Shown here piece after piece: positions 53,204 to 62,620 of a DNA stretch of 64,000 bases (positions are counted from its first letter, which is position 1; each line of letters opens with the position of its first letter). This stretch comes from Lutibacter sp. Hel_I_33_5 (GTDB taxonomy: Bacteria; Bacteroidota; Bacteroidia; Flavobacteriales; Flavobacteriaceae). Location of the stretch: positions 2,785,001 to 2,849,000 of the forward strand of contig NZ_VISM01000001.1 of NCBI RefSeq assembly GCF_007827455.1, in the 5' to 3' direction. The notes below the pieces were generated by a model. That model saw nothing but the letters and a program-made list of their open reading frames with translations. It was not told the origin of the DNA and searched no databases. The translations under genes were made by a program, and so were the position numbers.

Positions 53204-54820
53204 ATGAAAAAAAGTATTTTATTAAGTATTGTATTATCAATCACGCTAGTTGCATGTTCTCAAAACGATAAAAAAACATTAGTAACTATTGATGGAGACA
53301 ATATTACTGTTGGAGACTTTAGAAAAGTTTATGAAAAAAATCTAGATGTAATCGAAAGCGATGATGCTAAAGATGTTGAAAATAATCTTGATTTATATAT
53401 AAATTACAAGCTTAAAGTTAAAGAGGCTTATGCATTAAAACTGGATACGTTAAAATCGTATGTTAGAGAAATGGAAACGTATAGAAATGAGTTGTCAGCT
53501 CCTTACTTACAAGACAAAGAATTTACAGAGAAACTTATTAAGGAAGCTTATTTTAGAACAAAAAATGAAATTAAAGCGAGTCATATCTTAATAAAGATGA
53601 AAGAGGATGAAGCTGATACATTAACATATTATAATAAAATTATTGAAGCTAGAAATAAAATTGTTAATGGCGATAATTTTGATGAAGTTGCAGTTGAATA
53701 TTCAGAAGATGGTTCTGTAAAAACAAATAAAGGAGATTTAGGGTATTTTTCTGCTTTTAAAATGGTGTATCCTTTTGAAGATGCAGCATTTAATACAAAG
53801 TTAGGTGAAGTTTCTAAACCTTTTAGAACTAGTTATGGGTATCATATTGTAAAAGTTGTGGATACGAGAATATCAGTAGGAGAATTAGAAGTAGCACATA
53901 TTTATTTAAGAGATTTATCTGATAAAGGAAAAATTAAAATTGATTCTATATATCAAAAGTTAGAGAACAAAGAATCTTTTGAAGAGTTGGTGGGTAAGTA
54001 CTCTGAAGATCAAGGGTCTAAAGCTAAAGGTGGGAGGCTTCAAAAATTTGGTACTGGTAGAATGATAAAACAATTTGAAGATGCAGCCTATGCATTAAAA
54101 AATGAAAATGATTTTTCTAAACCTGTAAAATCTAAATATGGTTGGCATATTATTAAATTAATAAAAAAGTATCCTGTTGGAAGTTTTGAAGAATCTAAAG
54201 GTGAGATTACTACTAAAATAAAATCTAGTGGCAGAATGAAATTATCTGATGAAGCGGTTTTAAATAAATTAAAGAAGAAGTATACAATTAAAATTGAAGA
54301 TTCGTCAAAAAATTTATTAAAAAAAGAAGGTTTAAGAGCTACACCAAGCGATTCTCTTCAAAATAATATAGTAACTATTAATGGTAAGCAAATTAAGGAA
54401 GAAGCTTTTGTTTCTTTTATTAAAAGTAGGAGACATAAGTCTTTAGATGAGTTGCTTGATATGTTTATAGATGCTGAAGTTTTAAAATATTATAAAGAAA
54501 ATTTAATAAATACTGAACCAGAATACGCGCAAACATTAAAAGAATATGAAGATGGTTTATTATTATTTGAATTAATGCAACAAAAAGTGTGGGATAAATC
54601 TTCTAAGGATACCATTGGATTACAAAAACATTTTGAAGCTAATAAAGAATTGTTTAAAGACAAAACTTTAGAAGATAATAAAGGTGAAGTCATAAATAAT
54701 TATCAAGAACATTTAGAAAAAAGTTGGATAGAAAGTTTACGTCAGAATAGCACAATAGATATCAATAAGAAACAACTAAAAAAACTAGTTAAATTCTACG
54801 AGAAGAGAAAGAAATCGTAG
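53204..54820 (+). CDS. PpiC/parvulin-type peptidyl-prolyl isomerase lipoprotein, two domains
   Basis: Periplasmic folding factor of 538 residues with a lipobox (LVAC, about residue 18). A SurA-like N-terminal helical region (LDLYINYKLKVKEAYALKLD) precedes two parvulin domains: EIKASHILIKM to about GYHIVKVVDTR (residues 124-224), and ELEVAHIYLRD to GWHIIKLIKKYP (about 228-325). A further helical C-terminal part follows. It is the first of three consecutive SurA/PpiC-related genes, likely serving outer-membrane protein biogenesis. Confidence 0.9.
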   Translation: MKKSILLSIVLSITLVACSQNDKKTLVTIDGDNITVGDFRKVYEKNLDVIESDDAKDVENNLDLYINYKLKVKEAYALKLDTLKSYVREMETYRNELSAPYLQDKEFTEKLIKEAYFRTKNEIKASHILIKMKEDEADTLTYYNKIIEARNKIVNGDNFDEVAVEYSEDGSVKTNKGDLGYFSAFKMVYPFEDAAFNTKLGEVSKPFRTSYGYHIVKVVDTRISVGELEVAHIYLRDLSDKGKIKIDSIYQKLENKESFEELVGKYSEDQGSKAKGGRLQKFGTGRMIKQFEDAAYALKNENDFSKPVKSKYGWHIIKLIKKYPVGSFEESKGEITTKIKSSGRMKLSDEAVLNKLKKKYTIKIEDSSKNLLKKEGLRATPSDSLQNNIVTINGKQIKEEAFVSFIKSRRHKSLDELLDMFIDAEVLKYYKENLINTEPEYAQTLKEYEDGLLLFELMQQKVWDKSSKDTIGLQKHFEANKELFKDKTLEDNKGEVINNYQEHLEKSWIESLRQNSTIDINKKQLKKLVKFYEKRKKS

Positions 54821-54830
54821 TCAATTTTTA

Positions 54831-55676
54831 ATGAAAAAAATAAGCATAATATTATTCCTTCTATTAATTACTTCATGTAATATTTTTGATTTTCAAAAGA
54901 AAAAAAATTTAGAAGAAAAGCCTTTAGCAGAAGTAAATGATGTACTGCTTTATAAAAAAGATATTGTAGGTTTTTTTCCTAAAAAAATTGATAAAAAAGA
55001 TAGTGTAATCTTACTTAAAAGCTTAATAGATACTTGGGCATTAAAGAATATCATGCTTAAAAAAGCAGATGATAACTCTACTCAAGAAAATGTTGAACAA
55101 ATTAATAAATTGGTAAAAGATTATCGAGAAAGTTTATTAATCAACAATTATAAAGAACGTCTTATAAAACAACAGCTAGATACAATAGTTTCTGAAGATG
55201 AAGTCTTTAAGTTTTATAAAAAAAACAGCCAAAATTTTAGATTAAATGAAGAGCTTATTAAAATAAAATATCTAACCATGGGGAATGATATTTTTGATAA
55301 AGAAGCAATTATAGAGCAATTTAAATCAGATGATATTCTTGATAGAGAACAATTAGAAAATCAAGTGTTAAGCTTTAAAAAGTATCGATTTAACGATTCT
55401 ACTTGGATATCATTAGATAATGTTTTGTTAAAAATCCCTTTTAAGAAGGAAATCCTGTTAAAAAAATCAAAATTCACTCAAAAAGAAGATTCATTAGGGT
55501 TATATTTGGTGGCTGTAAAAGATGTTTTAAAACGGAATAGTATTGCTCCTTTAAGCTATATTAAACCTAGTATTAAACAAATGGTTTTACATCAACGTAA
55601 ATTAGAGTTAATTAGAGAGATAGAAAAAATAATTTTAAAAGATGCAGTACAGAATAAAGACTTTACAATTTATTAA
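54831..55676 (+). CDS. SurA-like periplasmic chaperone lacking a recognisable PPIase domain
   Basis: A 281-residue protein with a lipobox (LITSC, about residue 16). It shows the SurA N-terminal chaperone pattern: AEVNDVLLYKKDIVGFFP, VILLKSLIDTWALKNIMLKKA and EDEVFKFYKKNSQNFR. In the middle, where PpiC relatives keep HILIK and GYHIVKV motifs, the sequence does not match, so I expect chaperone but no isomerase activity. It lies between two parvulin genes and its 3' end overlaps the next start by 35 bases. Confidence 0.7.
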   Translation: MKKISIILFLLLITSCNIFDFQKKKNLEEKPLAEVNDVLLYKKDIVGFFPKKIDKKDSVILLKSLIDTWALKNIMLKKADDNSTQENVEQINKLVKDYRESLLINNYKERLIKQQLDTIVSEDEVFKFYKKNSQNFRLNEELIKIKYLTMGNDIFDKEAIIEQFKSDDILDREQLENQVLSFKKYRFNDSTWISLDNVLLKIPFKKEILLKKSKFTQKEDSLGLYLVAVKDVLKRNSIAPLSYIKPSIKQMVLHQRKLELIREIEKIILKDAVQNKDFTIY

Positions 55677-57018
55677 ACTTTTCACTTTAGTATTTTCATT
55701 AGTAGTAGTTCAAAATATATCAGCACAAAAAACTAAGATAGATGGTTTAGCCGTTGTTATTGGTAAAAATATTGTGCTAGATTCTGACATAGAGAAGTTT
55801 AAGCAAGAGGTTGAGCAAAATAATGAAGGTAAAATTACAATCTCTGATTGTGAAATGTTAGAGCAATTAATGTTACAAAAATTATTAGCTCATCATGCTA
55901 TTGTTGATAGTGTTACTGTTTCTGATGCAGAAATTAATGCCGGTGTTGATAGAAATATTAGATATTTTATACAACAATATGGAAGTGAAGAAAAAATGGT
56001 AAATGCTTATAACTTTAATGATGTAGATGATTTAAAAAAGGAGCTATATAATATTGAAAAAGAAAAAATGTTAATTGGGAGAGAACAGGCAAAAATTACT
56101 GAAACAATTGATGTAACTCCAGAAGAAGTTAGGATTTATTATAATGGATTAAAAAAAGAAAATAACTTACCAGAATTTCCAGCTGAAATCTCGATGGCTC
56201 AGATTGTAGTTTATGCAAATCCAGAAGCAAATGAAAGTGAGCGTATAATTAAAAAACTAAACCAAATAAAGAAAGATATTGAAGGTGGTTCTAGTATAAA
56301 AATGAAGGCTATCATTAATTCTGAAGATCCGGGAGTTACTCAAAATGGAGGAAGATACCCTGTAACCAAAGAAAGCGGATTAGATGCCACTTTTAAAGAC
56401 ATGGCTTTCTCATTGGAAGTAAATGAAGTATCAGAACCATTTAAAACTCAATTCGGATATCATATTATGCAATTGCATACTGTTAAAGGGAATATCAGAG
56501 AAGTATCTCATATTTTATTACAACCTCAAATTCCTGAAGATAAATTAAAAGAAACAGAAGCAAAAGTTGAAAAAATTAAGCAAGAAATTAAAGACGGTGA
56601 AATTACTTTTGAAGAAGCAGTAAAAAAATATTCTGAAGATAAAGCAACAAAATTTAATGGTGGAGTTATTATTAACCAAAGTACAGGTGAAACTACTTTT
56701 GATTTAACCAGAATGGATCCAGCTTTGTATGCACGTGTAAATAATTTACAAAAAACAGAAATTTCTGATGTTTTTTATGATGAAACTAGAGAAGGAGAGA
56801 AGATGTATAAGTTTTTGTATATGAAAGATAGAACCAATACACATACTGCAGATTTAGTAGATGATTATGTGAAGATTCAGCAATTAGCTTTACAAAAGAA
56901 AAAACAAGAGACTATTAGAAAATGGTCTAACGAAAAAATTAATGACACGTATATTAAATTAAATAACAACCATAAAAAATGTACGTTTGAAAGAAACTGG
57001 AAAAAGGAAATTAATTAA
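55642..57018 (+). CDS. SurA-like peptidyl-prolyl isomerase with two parvulin domains
   Basis: Exported protein of 458 residues; signal peptide to NISAQ, about residue 29. The SurA N-terminal domain (IDGLAVVIGKNIVLDSDIEKF) is followed by a parvulin domain (EISMAQIVVYANPEANES to GYHIMQLHTVKG), a second one (REVSHILLQPQIPEDKLK onward), and a helical C-terminus. The start overlaps the previous gene by 35 bases; starting later would delete the signal peptide's basic region, so I keep it. moxR starts on its last base. Confidence 0.9.
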   Translation: MQYRIKTLQFIKLFTLVFSLVVVQNISAQKTKIDGLAVVIGKNIVLDSDIEKFKQEVEQNNEGKITISDCEMLEQLMLQKLLAHHAIVDSVTVSDAEINAGVDRNIRYFIQQYGSEEKMVNAYNFNDVDDLKKELYNIEKEKMLIGREQAKITETIDVTPEEVRIYYNGLKKENNLPEFPAEISMAQIVVYANPEANESERIIKKLNQIKKDIEGGSSIKMKAIINSEDPGVTQNGGRYPVTKESGLDATFKDMAFSLEVNEVSEPFKTQFGYHIMQLHTVKGNIREVSHILLQPQIPEDKLKETEAKVEKIKQEIKDGEITFEEAVKKYSEDKATKFNGGVIINQSTGETTFDLTRMDPALYARVNNLQKTEISDVFYDETREGEKMYKFLYMKDRTNTHTADLVDDYVKIQQLALQKKKQETIRKWSNEKINDTYIKLNNNHKKCTFERNWKKEIN

Positions 57019-57971
57019 TGTCAGACGTAGCAGCAGTAAATAATTTAGTAGAAAAATACTCCCAATTAAAAACTGAAATTAGTAAAATAATAGTAGGTCA
57101 AGAAGAGGCGGTAAACTTTGTTTTACTATCTATATTTTGTGGCGGTCACTCTTTGTTAGTTGGTGTACCAGGTTTAGCTAAAACTTTATTGGTTAATACC
57201 GTTTCTGATGCTTTAGGTTTAGATTTTAAACGTATTCAGTTTACACCAGATTTAATGCCTTCAGATATTTTAGGTAGTGAGATACTAGATGAAAAACGTC
57301 AGTTTTCTTTTATTAAAGGGCCTATTTTCACTAATATTATTTTAGCGGATGAAATTAATAGAACGCCACCAAAAACGCAAGCAGCTTTATTAGAGGCTAT
57401 GCAAGAGCGTTCTGTAACAATAGCTGGAAAACATTATAAATTAGACTTACCATTTTTTGTATTGGCAACTCAGAATCCTATTGAACAAGAAGGTACGTAC
57501 CCTTTACCAGAAGCGCAGTTAGATAGATTTATGTTTTCTATTAATTTAGACTACCCTTCTTTTGCTGAAGAAGTACAAGTAGTAAAAAATACAACATCAA
57601 TAAATTCTCAAGAAATTATTTCGTTGTTTTCTGCTGAAGAAATTATTGAAATTCAAAAATTAATAAGAAAAATCCCTGTAGCTGATAATGTTATAGAATA
57701 CGCTGTTTCTTTGGTTGGTAAAACAAGACCAAAATCTACAGAAGCTACCGACTTTGTGAAACAGTATTTAGATTGGGGAGCAGGACCAAGAGCATCACAA
57801 AATTTAATTTTAGGAGCTAAGGCTCATGCAGCAGTTAGAGGGAAATTTTCCCCAGATATAGAAGATGTGAAAGCAGTTGCTATTCCAATTTTATCACATA
57901 GAATTGTAAAAAACTACAAAGCTGAAGCTGAAGGTATTTCTGTTGCTGATATTATTAATACTTTACTTTAA
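57018..57971 (+). CDS. MoxR-family AAA+ ATPase
   Basis: A 317-residue AAA+ protein. Walker A is GVPGLAKTLLVN, Walker B with sensor reads IILADEINRTPPKTQAALLEAM, and QNPIEQEGTYPLPEAQLDRFMF is the MoxR signature. MoxR proteins act as chaperones, usually with VWA-domain proteins encoded beside them; here no such partner is visible, as an rsmD-like gene follows convergently. Its start codon shares a base with the SurA-like stop. Confidence 0.93.
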   Translation: MSDVAAVNNLVEKYSQLKTEISKIIVGQEEAVNFVLLSIFCGGHSLLVGVPGLAKTLLVNTVSDALGLDFKRIQFTPDLMPSDILGSEILDEKRQFSFIKGPIFTNIILADEINRTPPKTQAALLEAMQERSVTIAGKHYKLDLPFFVLATQNPIEQEGTYPLPEAQLDRFMFSINLDYPSFAEEVQVVKNTTSINSQEIISLFSAEEIIEIQKLIRKIPVADNVIEYAVSLVGKTRPKSTEATDFVKQYLDWGAGPRASQNLILGAKAHAAVRGKFSPDIEDVKAVAIPILSHRIVKNYKAEAEGISVADIINTLL

Positions 57972-58513
57972 GCTTCTTCTTTCTCAAAGAAACTAAAAAC
58001 ATTACTTCCATAACGTTTATCGTAACTGTGTTTTGGGTGATTACTTAAATCTGTATGTTTAGAGTGTTCAATAATTAAAACACCTTCTTCATTTAAAATA
58101 TTTCTTTCAAAAACTACATCAGCTATTTTAATAAACTGACTTTCTTCAAAATCATAAGGTGGGTCAGCAAAAATAATATCAGCAGTTAATGGTGTTCTCT
58201 CTATGAATTTATAGACATCATTTTTATACGTGTTAATTGGAAAGTCAAATTCCTTAGAAGTTTCGGAAATATATTTTATACATCCAAAATGTGCGTCAAT
58301 AGCATAAATGTCTTTTGTACCTCTTGAAGCAAATTCATAACTTATATTTCCGGTGCCAGAAAATAAATCTATTACAGAAATCGAATCAAAATAGTAGTGG
58401 TTGTTTATGATGTTAAACAATGCCTCTTTAGACATATCTGTAGTTGGACGTACTGGGAGTTTTTTTGGAGCACTTAGGCGCCTTCCTTTATATTTTCCTG
58501 ATATGATTCGCAT
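57968..58513 (-). CDS. rsmD: RsmD-type 16S rRNA (guanine966-N2) methyltransferase
   Basis: A 181-residue SAM-dependent methyltransferase. Signature pieces: MRIISGKYKGRRLSAPK at the start, RPTTDMSKEALFNII, the SAM loop DLFSGTGNISYEFASRG, and the catalytic ADPPYDFEE (D-P-P-Y). The length is family-typical. It ends 4 bases into the convergent moxR gene and begins on the last base of the DUF3822 gene. Confidence 0.92.
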   Translation of the reverse strand: MRIISGKYKGRRLSAPKKLPVRPTTDMSKEALFNIINNHYYFDSISVIDLFSGTGNISYEFASRGTKDIYAIDAHFGCIKYISETSKEFDFPINTYKNDVYKFIERTPLTADIIFADPPYDFEESQFIKIADVVFERNILNEEGVLIIEHSKHTDLSNHPKHSYDKRYGSNVFSFFEKEEA

Positions 58514-59358
58514 TAACTTAAAAGGATATAATTATTGTGGTTAGAATGAGGTATTGTGTCGAAAATTGAATTCGTGTTTTCTATAAAATCAACTTTTCTA
58601 ATATAATCGTAAGTACTATTATAAATTTCTGATTCTGTATCAATATCACCTAAAAGTATAAGCTGAATAGTATCTGTGTCTAATTTTAGTTGTTCTGCAA
58701 CAAATAAAATATAGTAGATAAAATCTTCTTTAGTTTCAAAAGAAAAGCAATTCGCAAGAATTAATTTATTGTTTTCAATAACAACAATATCAAGATTTTT
58801 TGGATGAACATTAACATACATCACTTTTTCTTCGCTTTTATTATTTGAAATTAGCTTGTCAATTAATACTGATAAATGATGTTTAAATTCAAAAGTTCCA
58901 AAATTTTGAAATATAAAGTTGTTAATATTTACATACGGAACATAAACATTTTTAGCTTCTATTTCCTTCAAATCATCAAAAACTAACAAATCATTTGCAA
59001 GTATTTTTATGTTGTGTTGTAAATATTCTTTTAGATTATTTTCATCAAAATACTCATTAGGTACTAGCGAAAATAAGTTGTTGGTATGAATTGCTGTAAT
59101 AGTAGCAAAGTCTTGTTGTAAAATGTTGTTTTCCTTAAAAGTGGCAGCTAATTTATCTAATAAGATATTAGGTGTCGCTATTGTTTTGTCAAAAGAAAAA
59201 CTTTCAAAATGGAGTGTTTCTTTAGTTGCGCTGTTTTTAACACAAAAAGAAAATCCATCCAAACTGAATTGGATGGATACTATATTTTTATTAGTAGTTT
59301 CTATACTATTCGTCTTTTTTTGCACTTGCTTTATCGTAAGAAGGCGGCCAATTTCCAC
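58513..59358 (-). CDS. DUF3822 family protein
   Basis: A 281-residue protein of a Bacteroidota-specific family of unknown function with an actin/ASKHA-like look. Recognisable parts are VSIQFSLDGFSFCVKN near the start and NVHPKNLDIVVIENNKLILANCFSFETKEDFIYYILFVAEQL in the centre. It is usually encoded next to rsmD, as here (1-base overlap). The start is uncertain: the ATG at 59358 overlaps the upstream gene by 53 bases, while a GTG at 59325 is also in frame and gives 270 residues. Confidence 0.78.
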   Translation of the reverse strand: MEIGRLLTIKQVQKKTNSIETTNKNIVSIQFSLDGFSFCVKNSATKETLHFESFSFDKTIATPNILLDKLAATFKENNILQQDFATITAIHTNNLFSLVPNEYFDENNLKEYLQHNIKILANDLLVFDDLKEIEAKNVYVPYVNINNFIFQNFGTFEFKHHLSVLIDKLISNNKSEEKVMYVNVHPKNLDIVVIENNKLILANCFSFETKEDFIYYILFVAEQLKLDTDTIQLILLGDIDTESEIYNSTYDYIRKVDFIENTNSIFDTIPHSNHNNYILLS

Positions 59359-60040
59359 CAGTACTAACTTCTTCTAAAGAACCTACAGAAACAAATTCTC
59401 CTTTAATCTCATCAGCTACAATAGCTTCTAGTTCTTGTTTTACTAATGAAGGATCCATTCCTTTTAATATTGATGCTTTATCTGTTTTTGCTTCGAAAGT
59501 AGGAACTTTTAATCCTGCTACTTTCTCAACCATACCAACAGTTAAGTCGAATTCTTTACCTGCTACACCAGGTACTTTAAACATGTTTTTGTAATCTTTA
59601 CCATCAAAATCTTTTACAACTGGTTTGTAACCAATAGTATCTGTTACTTTTTTCTCTACTTCTTTTGTAATTCCACCACCAGTATTGATAGTTTCAACAA
59701 CATTTTTTGTTTCAGTAACAGCAAATTGAGCAGTATCTATAAATTGAATTAATGCATTCTTATCTTTAGCGTAAGTTCCATTTACTTCATAGTGAGCTAA
59801 TTGAGCGTCTCTAATAATTTTTAGGCTATTAATAACCTTAGCGAACTTTACTTTTTTGTCTTTATTAAATTCAATGGGTCCCATAACGCCATTATAAATT
59901 TTAAAAACTAAAAATATTGATAATAACAGTAATAATAAAGATGCTATCCATCTTAATTTAAGAGGTAAATATTTTACTACTACATATGCTAATAAAACTG
60001 CAACTAGAACAGCTCCTATAATCCAAATTAATAATCCCAT
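59306..60040 (-). CDS. hypothetical membrane protein
   Basis: I do not recognise a named family. The 244 residues start with two hydrophobic helices (LIWIIGAVLVAVLLAYVVV and WIASLLLLLLSIFLVFKIY, about 4-50) followed by a soluble, charged domain with a helical part (VINSLKIIRDAQLAHYEVNG) reminiscent of pilin-like starts, a pair of valines/threonines around TKEVEKKVTDTIGYKP, and an acidic/lysine tail. It is exported or membrane-anchored with the domain outside. Its 3' end overlaps the DUF3822 gene. Confidence 0.7.
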   Translation of the reverse strand: MGLLIWIIGAVLVAVLLAYVVVKYLPLKLRWIASLLLLLLSIFLVFKIYNGVMGPIEFNKDKKVKFAKVINSLKIIRDAQLAHYEVNGTYAKDKNALIQFIDTAQFAVTETKNVVETINTGGGITKEVEKKVTDTIGYKPVVKDFDGKDYKNMFKVPGVAGKEFDLTVGMVEKVAGLKVPTFEAKTDKASILKGMDPSLVKQELEAIVADEIKGEFVSVGSLEEVSTGGNWPPSYDKASAKKDE

Positions 60041-60069
60041 TTTTATGTATGTTTTTAATATGCTTCTCG

Positions 60070-60077
60070 CAAATCTA
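60070..60077 (-). promoter_or_regulatory. candidate -7 element for the membrane protein/DUF3822/rsmD unit
   Basis: Minus strand reads TAGATTTG, matching TAnnTTTG, about 30 bases before 60040. Confidence 0.45.
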
Positions 60078-60120
60078 CAATTTTTTTTTAATGATAAAAA
60101 CTTTTATTTATAAATCAATG

Positions 60121-60128
60121 TATCTTTG
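60121..60128 (+). promoter_or_regulatory. candidate -7 element for the RecD-like helicase
   Basis: TATCTTTG (TAnnTTTG) lies 17 bases before the ATG at 60145. It supports that start over the upstream in-frame ATGs, which would lie before the transcript start. Confidence 0.5.
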
Positions 60129-60144
60129 GTACTTTAGAATTTTT

Positions 60145-61572
60145 ATGATAAAAATACCAAACGATTTTTATAAGGAAATCAATAAAAATTTTCCTCATAA
60201 CCCAACAGTAAAACAACATGAATTACTACATCTTTTGTCAGAATTTATTTTTAAAGAAGATAATCAATCATTGTTTTTACTTAAGGGATATGCTGGTACA
60301 GGTAAAACTACAATAATTAGTACAGTAGTTAATAACTTGTGGCGTGCAGGTAAAAAGGCGGTATTGTTAGCGCCAACTGGTAGAGCTGCAAAAGTAATTT
60401 CTGTGTATTCTAAAAAGCAAGCTTTTACAATTCATAAAAAAATATACTTTCCAAAAAAACAAAGTAACGGAAATGTAGCTTTTGTTTTACAACCCAATAA
60501 ACATACAAATACTATTTTTATTGTTGATGAAGCTTCTATGATTCCGGATAAACCGCAAAATGGAAAGTTGTTTGAAAAAGGATCTTTATTAGACGATTTA
60601 ATTTCATATGTGTATTCTGGGAAAAATTGTAAAATTATTTTTATTGGAGATACGGCACAATTACCACCTGTAAAATTGAATGTTAGTCCAGCATTAGAAG
60701 TAGATAGGTTAAGGATAGATTATAACAAGACAGTTCAAGAAATTGAATTAGATGAGGTTATGCGTCAACATGAGAATTCTGGAATTCTTGTAAATGCAAC
60801 ACATTTAAGATTGCATGTACAGAATGATTCAACACAATTTCAGTTTAATATTAATTTTCCAGATATTATTAGATTAGAGGATGGATATGATATAGAAGAT
60901 GCAATAACCTCTGCTTATGATAATGAAATTGGGGTAGAAGATACTGCAATTATTGTACGTTCAAATAAAAGAGCCAATCAATACAATGAGCAAATTCGAG
61001 TAAGAATTAGAGGGCAAGAAAATGAAATTTCTTCGGGAGATTATGTCATGGTTGTAAAGAATAATTATTATTGGCTAAAAGATTCTTCTACAGCTGGATT
61101 TATTGCCAATGGCGATATTTGTGAAGTGCTACGGATTAATTCGATTAAAGAATTATACGGATTTAAATTTGCTGAAGTAGAGCTTAGAATGATTGATTAT
61201 CCAGACATGCATCCTTTTGAAACCGTTTTATTACTCGATACTTTAACGAGTGAAAGTCCTTCACTTACTTATGAAGAATCCAATAAATTATACGAAGCTG
61301 TAAAAGAAGATTTTGCACATGAAAAATCGAAGTACAAGCAATTTATGGCGATTAAAAAGAATAAATATTTTAATGCTTTACAGATTAAGTTTTCTTATGC
61401 AATGACTTGTCATAAATCTCAAGGAGGACAATGGAAAACTATTTTTGTAGAACAACCTTATTTACCAGAAGGAATAAGTACAGAATATTTACGATGGCTT
61501 TATACCGCAGTTACAAGAGCTCAAGAAAAATTATATTTGATAGGTTTTAAAGATGATTATTTTGAATCTTAA
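60145..61572 (+). CDS. RecD-like/UvrD-family AAA DNA helicase
   Basis: A 475-residue helicase of superfamily 1. Walker A is LLKGYAGTGKTTIISTV, then LLAPTGRAAKVI, a DEAH-like FIVDEASMIPD, the motif GDTAQLPPVK, and near the end SYAMTCHKSQGGQWK and RWLYTAVTRAQEKLYLIG, the SF1 motifs V and VI. The frame continues upstream to 60049, but the promoter and the absence of conserved sequence there favour 60145. No recB/recC partners are encoded nearby, so it is a stand-alone helicase. Confidence 0.9.
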   Translation: MIKIPNDFYKEINKNFPHNPTVKQHELLHLLSEFIFKEDNQSLFLLKGYAGTGKTTIISTVVNNLWRAGKKAVLLAPTGRAAKVISVYSKKQAFTIHKKIYFPKKQSNGNVAFVLQPNKHTNTIFIVDEASMIPDKPQNGKLFEKGSLLDDLISYVYSGKNCKIIFIGDTAQLPPVKLNVSPALEVDRLRIDYNKTVQEIELDEVMRQHENSGILVNATHLRLHVQNDSTQFQFNINFPDIIRLEDGYDIEDAITSAYDNEIGVEDTAIIVRSNKRANQYNEQIRVRIRGQENEISSGDYVMVVKNNYYWLKDSSTAGFIANGDICEVLRINSIKELYGFKFAEVELRMIDYPDMHPFETVLLLDTLTSESPSLTYEESNKLYEAVKEDFAHEKSKYKQFMAIKKNKYFNALQIKFSYAMTCHKSQGGQWKTIFVEQPYLPEGISTEYLRWLYTAVTRAQEKLYLIGFKDDYFES

Positions 61573-62519
61573 CGGATTAAATAACTAAGTATTATTGATC
61601 CGTAACTATGTCCGCTAGTAATCCTTAAATCTTTACTTTTATTGGTGTTGTAATTAAATACATATCCAAAATTAAATCGATTTACGGTAAATTTAACTCC
61701 TAATTCTAAATCAAAAACTATAGGATATAACTCTTTTGTTACATCACTATTTTTGTTTAGAAAACTTCCTTGTATGGTTGCATCATAATGAGAATACCGA
61801 ATGATAGGTTTAAAATATAAAAACGATTCTAATACTCTATTTTGATTTGTAGTATCGTTATTTAAACTTGTATTAAATCCTATAGAATTAATAATGCTCT
61901 GTAAAGGCTTAAAACCAATTCTGGTATAAAATCCAGTTGATAAGTTTGTAAATACTGTCCCGACTTTTATATCGTTTATCCAATGTATATCAAAATAAGA
62001 GTCGTCTGTGGAAATTAAAAACTTATTGTAACTAGCGTTTAGATTGATGCCAAAGGCATTTTTTATCTGATATTTCCAACCAACTGCTGGGGAAAAATTA
62101 TAGATATCATGAATAAAACCTTGTAATTCTTCACCGTAAGCTGCAGGGCCAATTACACCAATTTGTAGACTTGTTTTTAAAGTAGAGTTGTTTTTATAAA
62201 TTCTATTGATGCCAAAACTACCATATAAATAAGCAGCAAAAGGTCTGTCGTGTAATTTAACACTTGTAATTACTGCCTTAAAAGGCGTATACATATATTG
62301 GCCAACTTGCCATTCGTAGATTTTTTTCGCTAACTTTTCATTGTTGTTTTTTGTAAGATGTCGGTAGGTTAAAAACATACCATTGGTGTAATATCTATCT
62401 TTAGAAATAGATACATACAGGTCATTATCATTTACAAAACTAAATTCTTTAGCAAATTTTTCTTGTGATAAAACTGAAATCGATAGCAATAAAAAGAGAC
62501 AGCAACTAATTTCTTTCAT
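61569..62519 (-). CDS. lipid A deacylase LpxR-like outer-membrane protein
   Basis: A 316-residue beta-barrel protein of the LpxR/DUF2219 family. After a signal peptide (to VLSQ, about residue 19) come the family motifs NDNDLYVSISKDRYYTNGMF, GQYMYTPFKA, DRPFAAYLYGSF and QIGVIGPAAYGEELQGFIH, which supply the Asn, Asp and His expected for LpxR. LpxR removes acyloxyacyl chains of lipid A; activity here is inferred. The 3' end overlaps the helicase gene by 4 bases. Confidence 0.83.
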   Translation of the reverse strand: MKEISCCLFLLLSISVLSQEKFAKEFSFVNDNDLYVSISKDRYYTNGMFLTYRHLTKNNNEKLAKKIYEWQVGQYMYTPFKAVITSVKLHDRPFAAYLYGSFGINRIYKNNSTLKTSLQIGVIGPAAYGEELQGFIHDIYNFSPAVGWKYQIKNAFGINLNASYNKFLISTDDSYFDIHWINDIKVGTVFTNLSTGFYTRIGFKPLQSIINSIGFNTSLNNDTTNQNRVLESFLYFKPIIRYSHYDATIQGSFLNKNSDVTKELYPIVFDLELGVKFTVNRFNFGYVFNYNTNKSKDLRITSGHSYGSIILSYLIR

Positions 62520-62524
62520 TGGGG

Positions 62525-62532
62525 CAAATATA
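62525..62532 (-). promoter_or_regulatory. -7-like element next to the LpxR start codon
   Basis: Minus strand reads TATATTTG and ends only 5 bases before the start codon at 62519. If used, the transcript would start at or very near the ATG. Confidence 0.4.
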
Positions 62533-62620
62533 GTAGTTGTAGTTTTAAAATAATTTCTTTTTATCAGTTTAATTAAAAAAAGTGCTTATTTTTAGCTCCG
62601 TTTTATACCAAACATGTTTT

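Noticed and set aside
57018..57971. moxR as part of a MoxR-VWA chaperone system
   Set aside because: No VWA-domain gene is encoded nearby; the next gene is a convergent rsmD.
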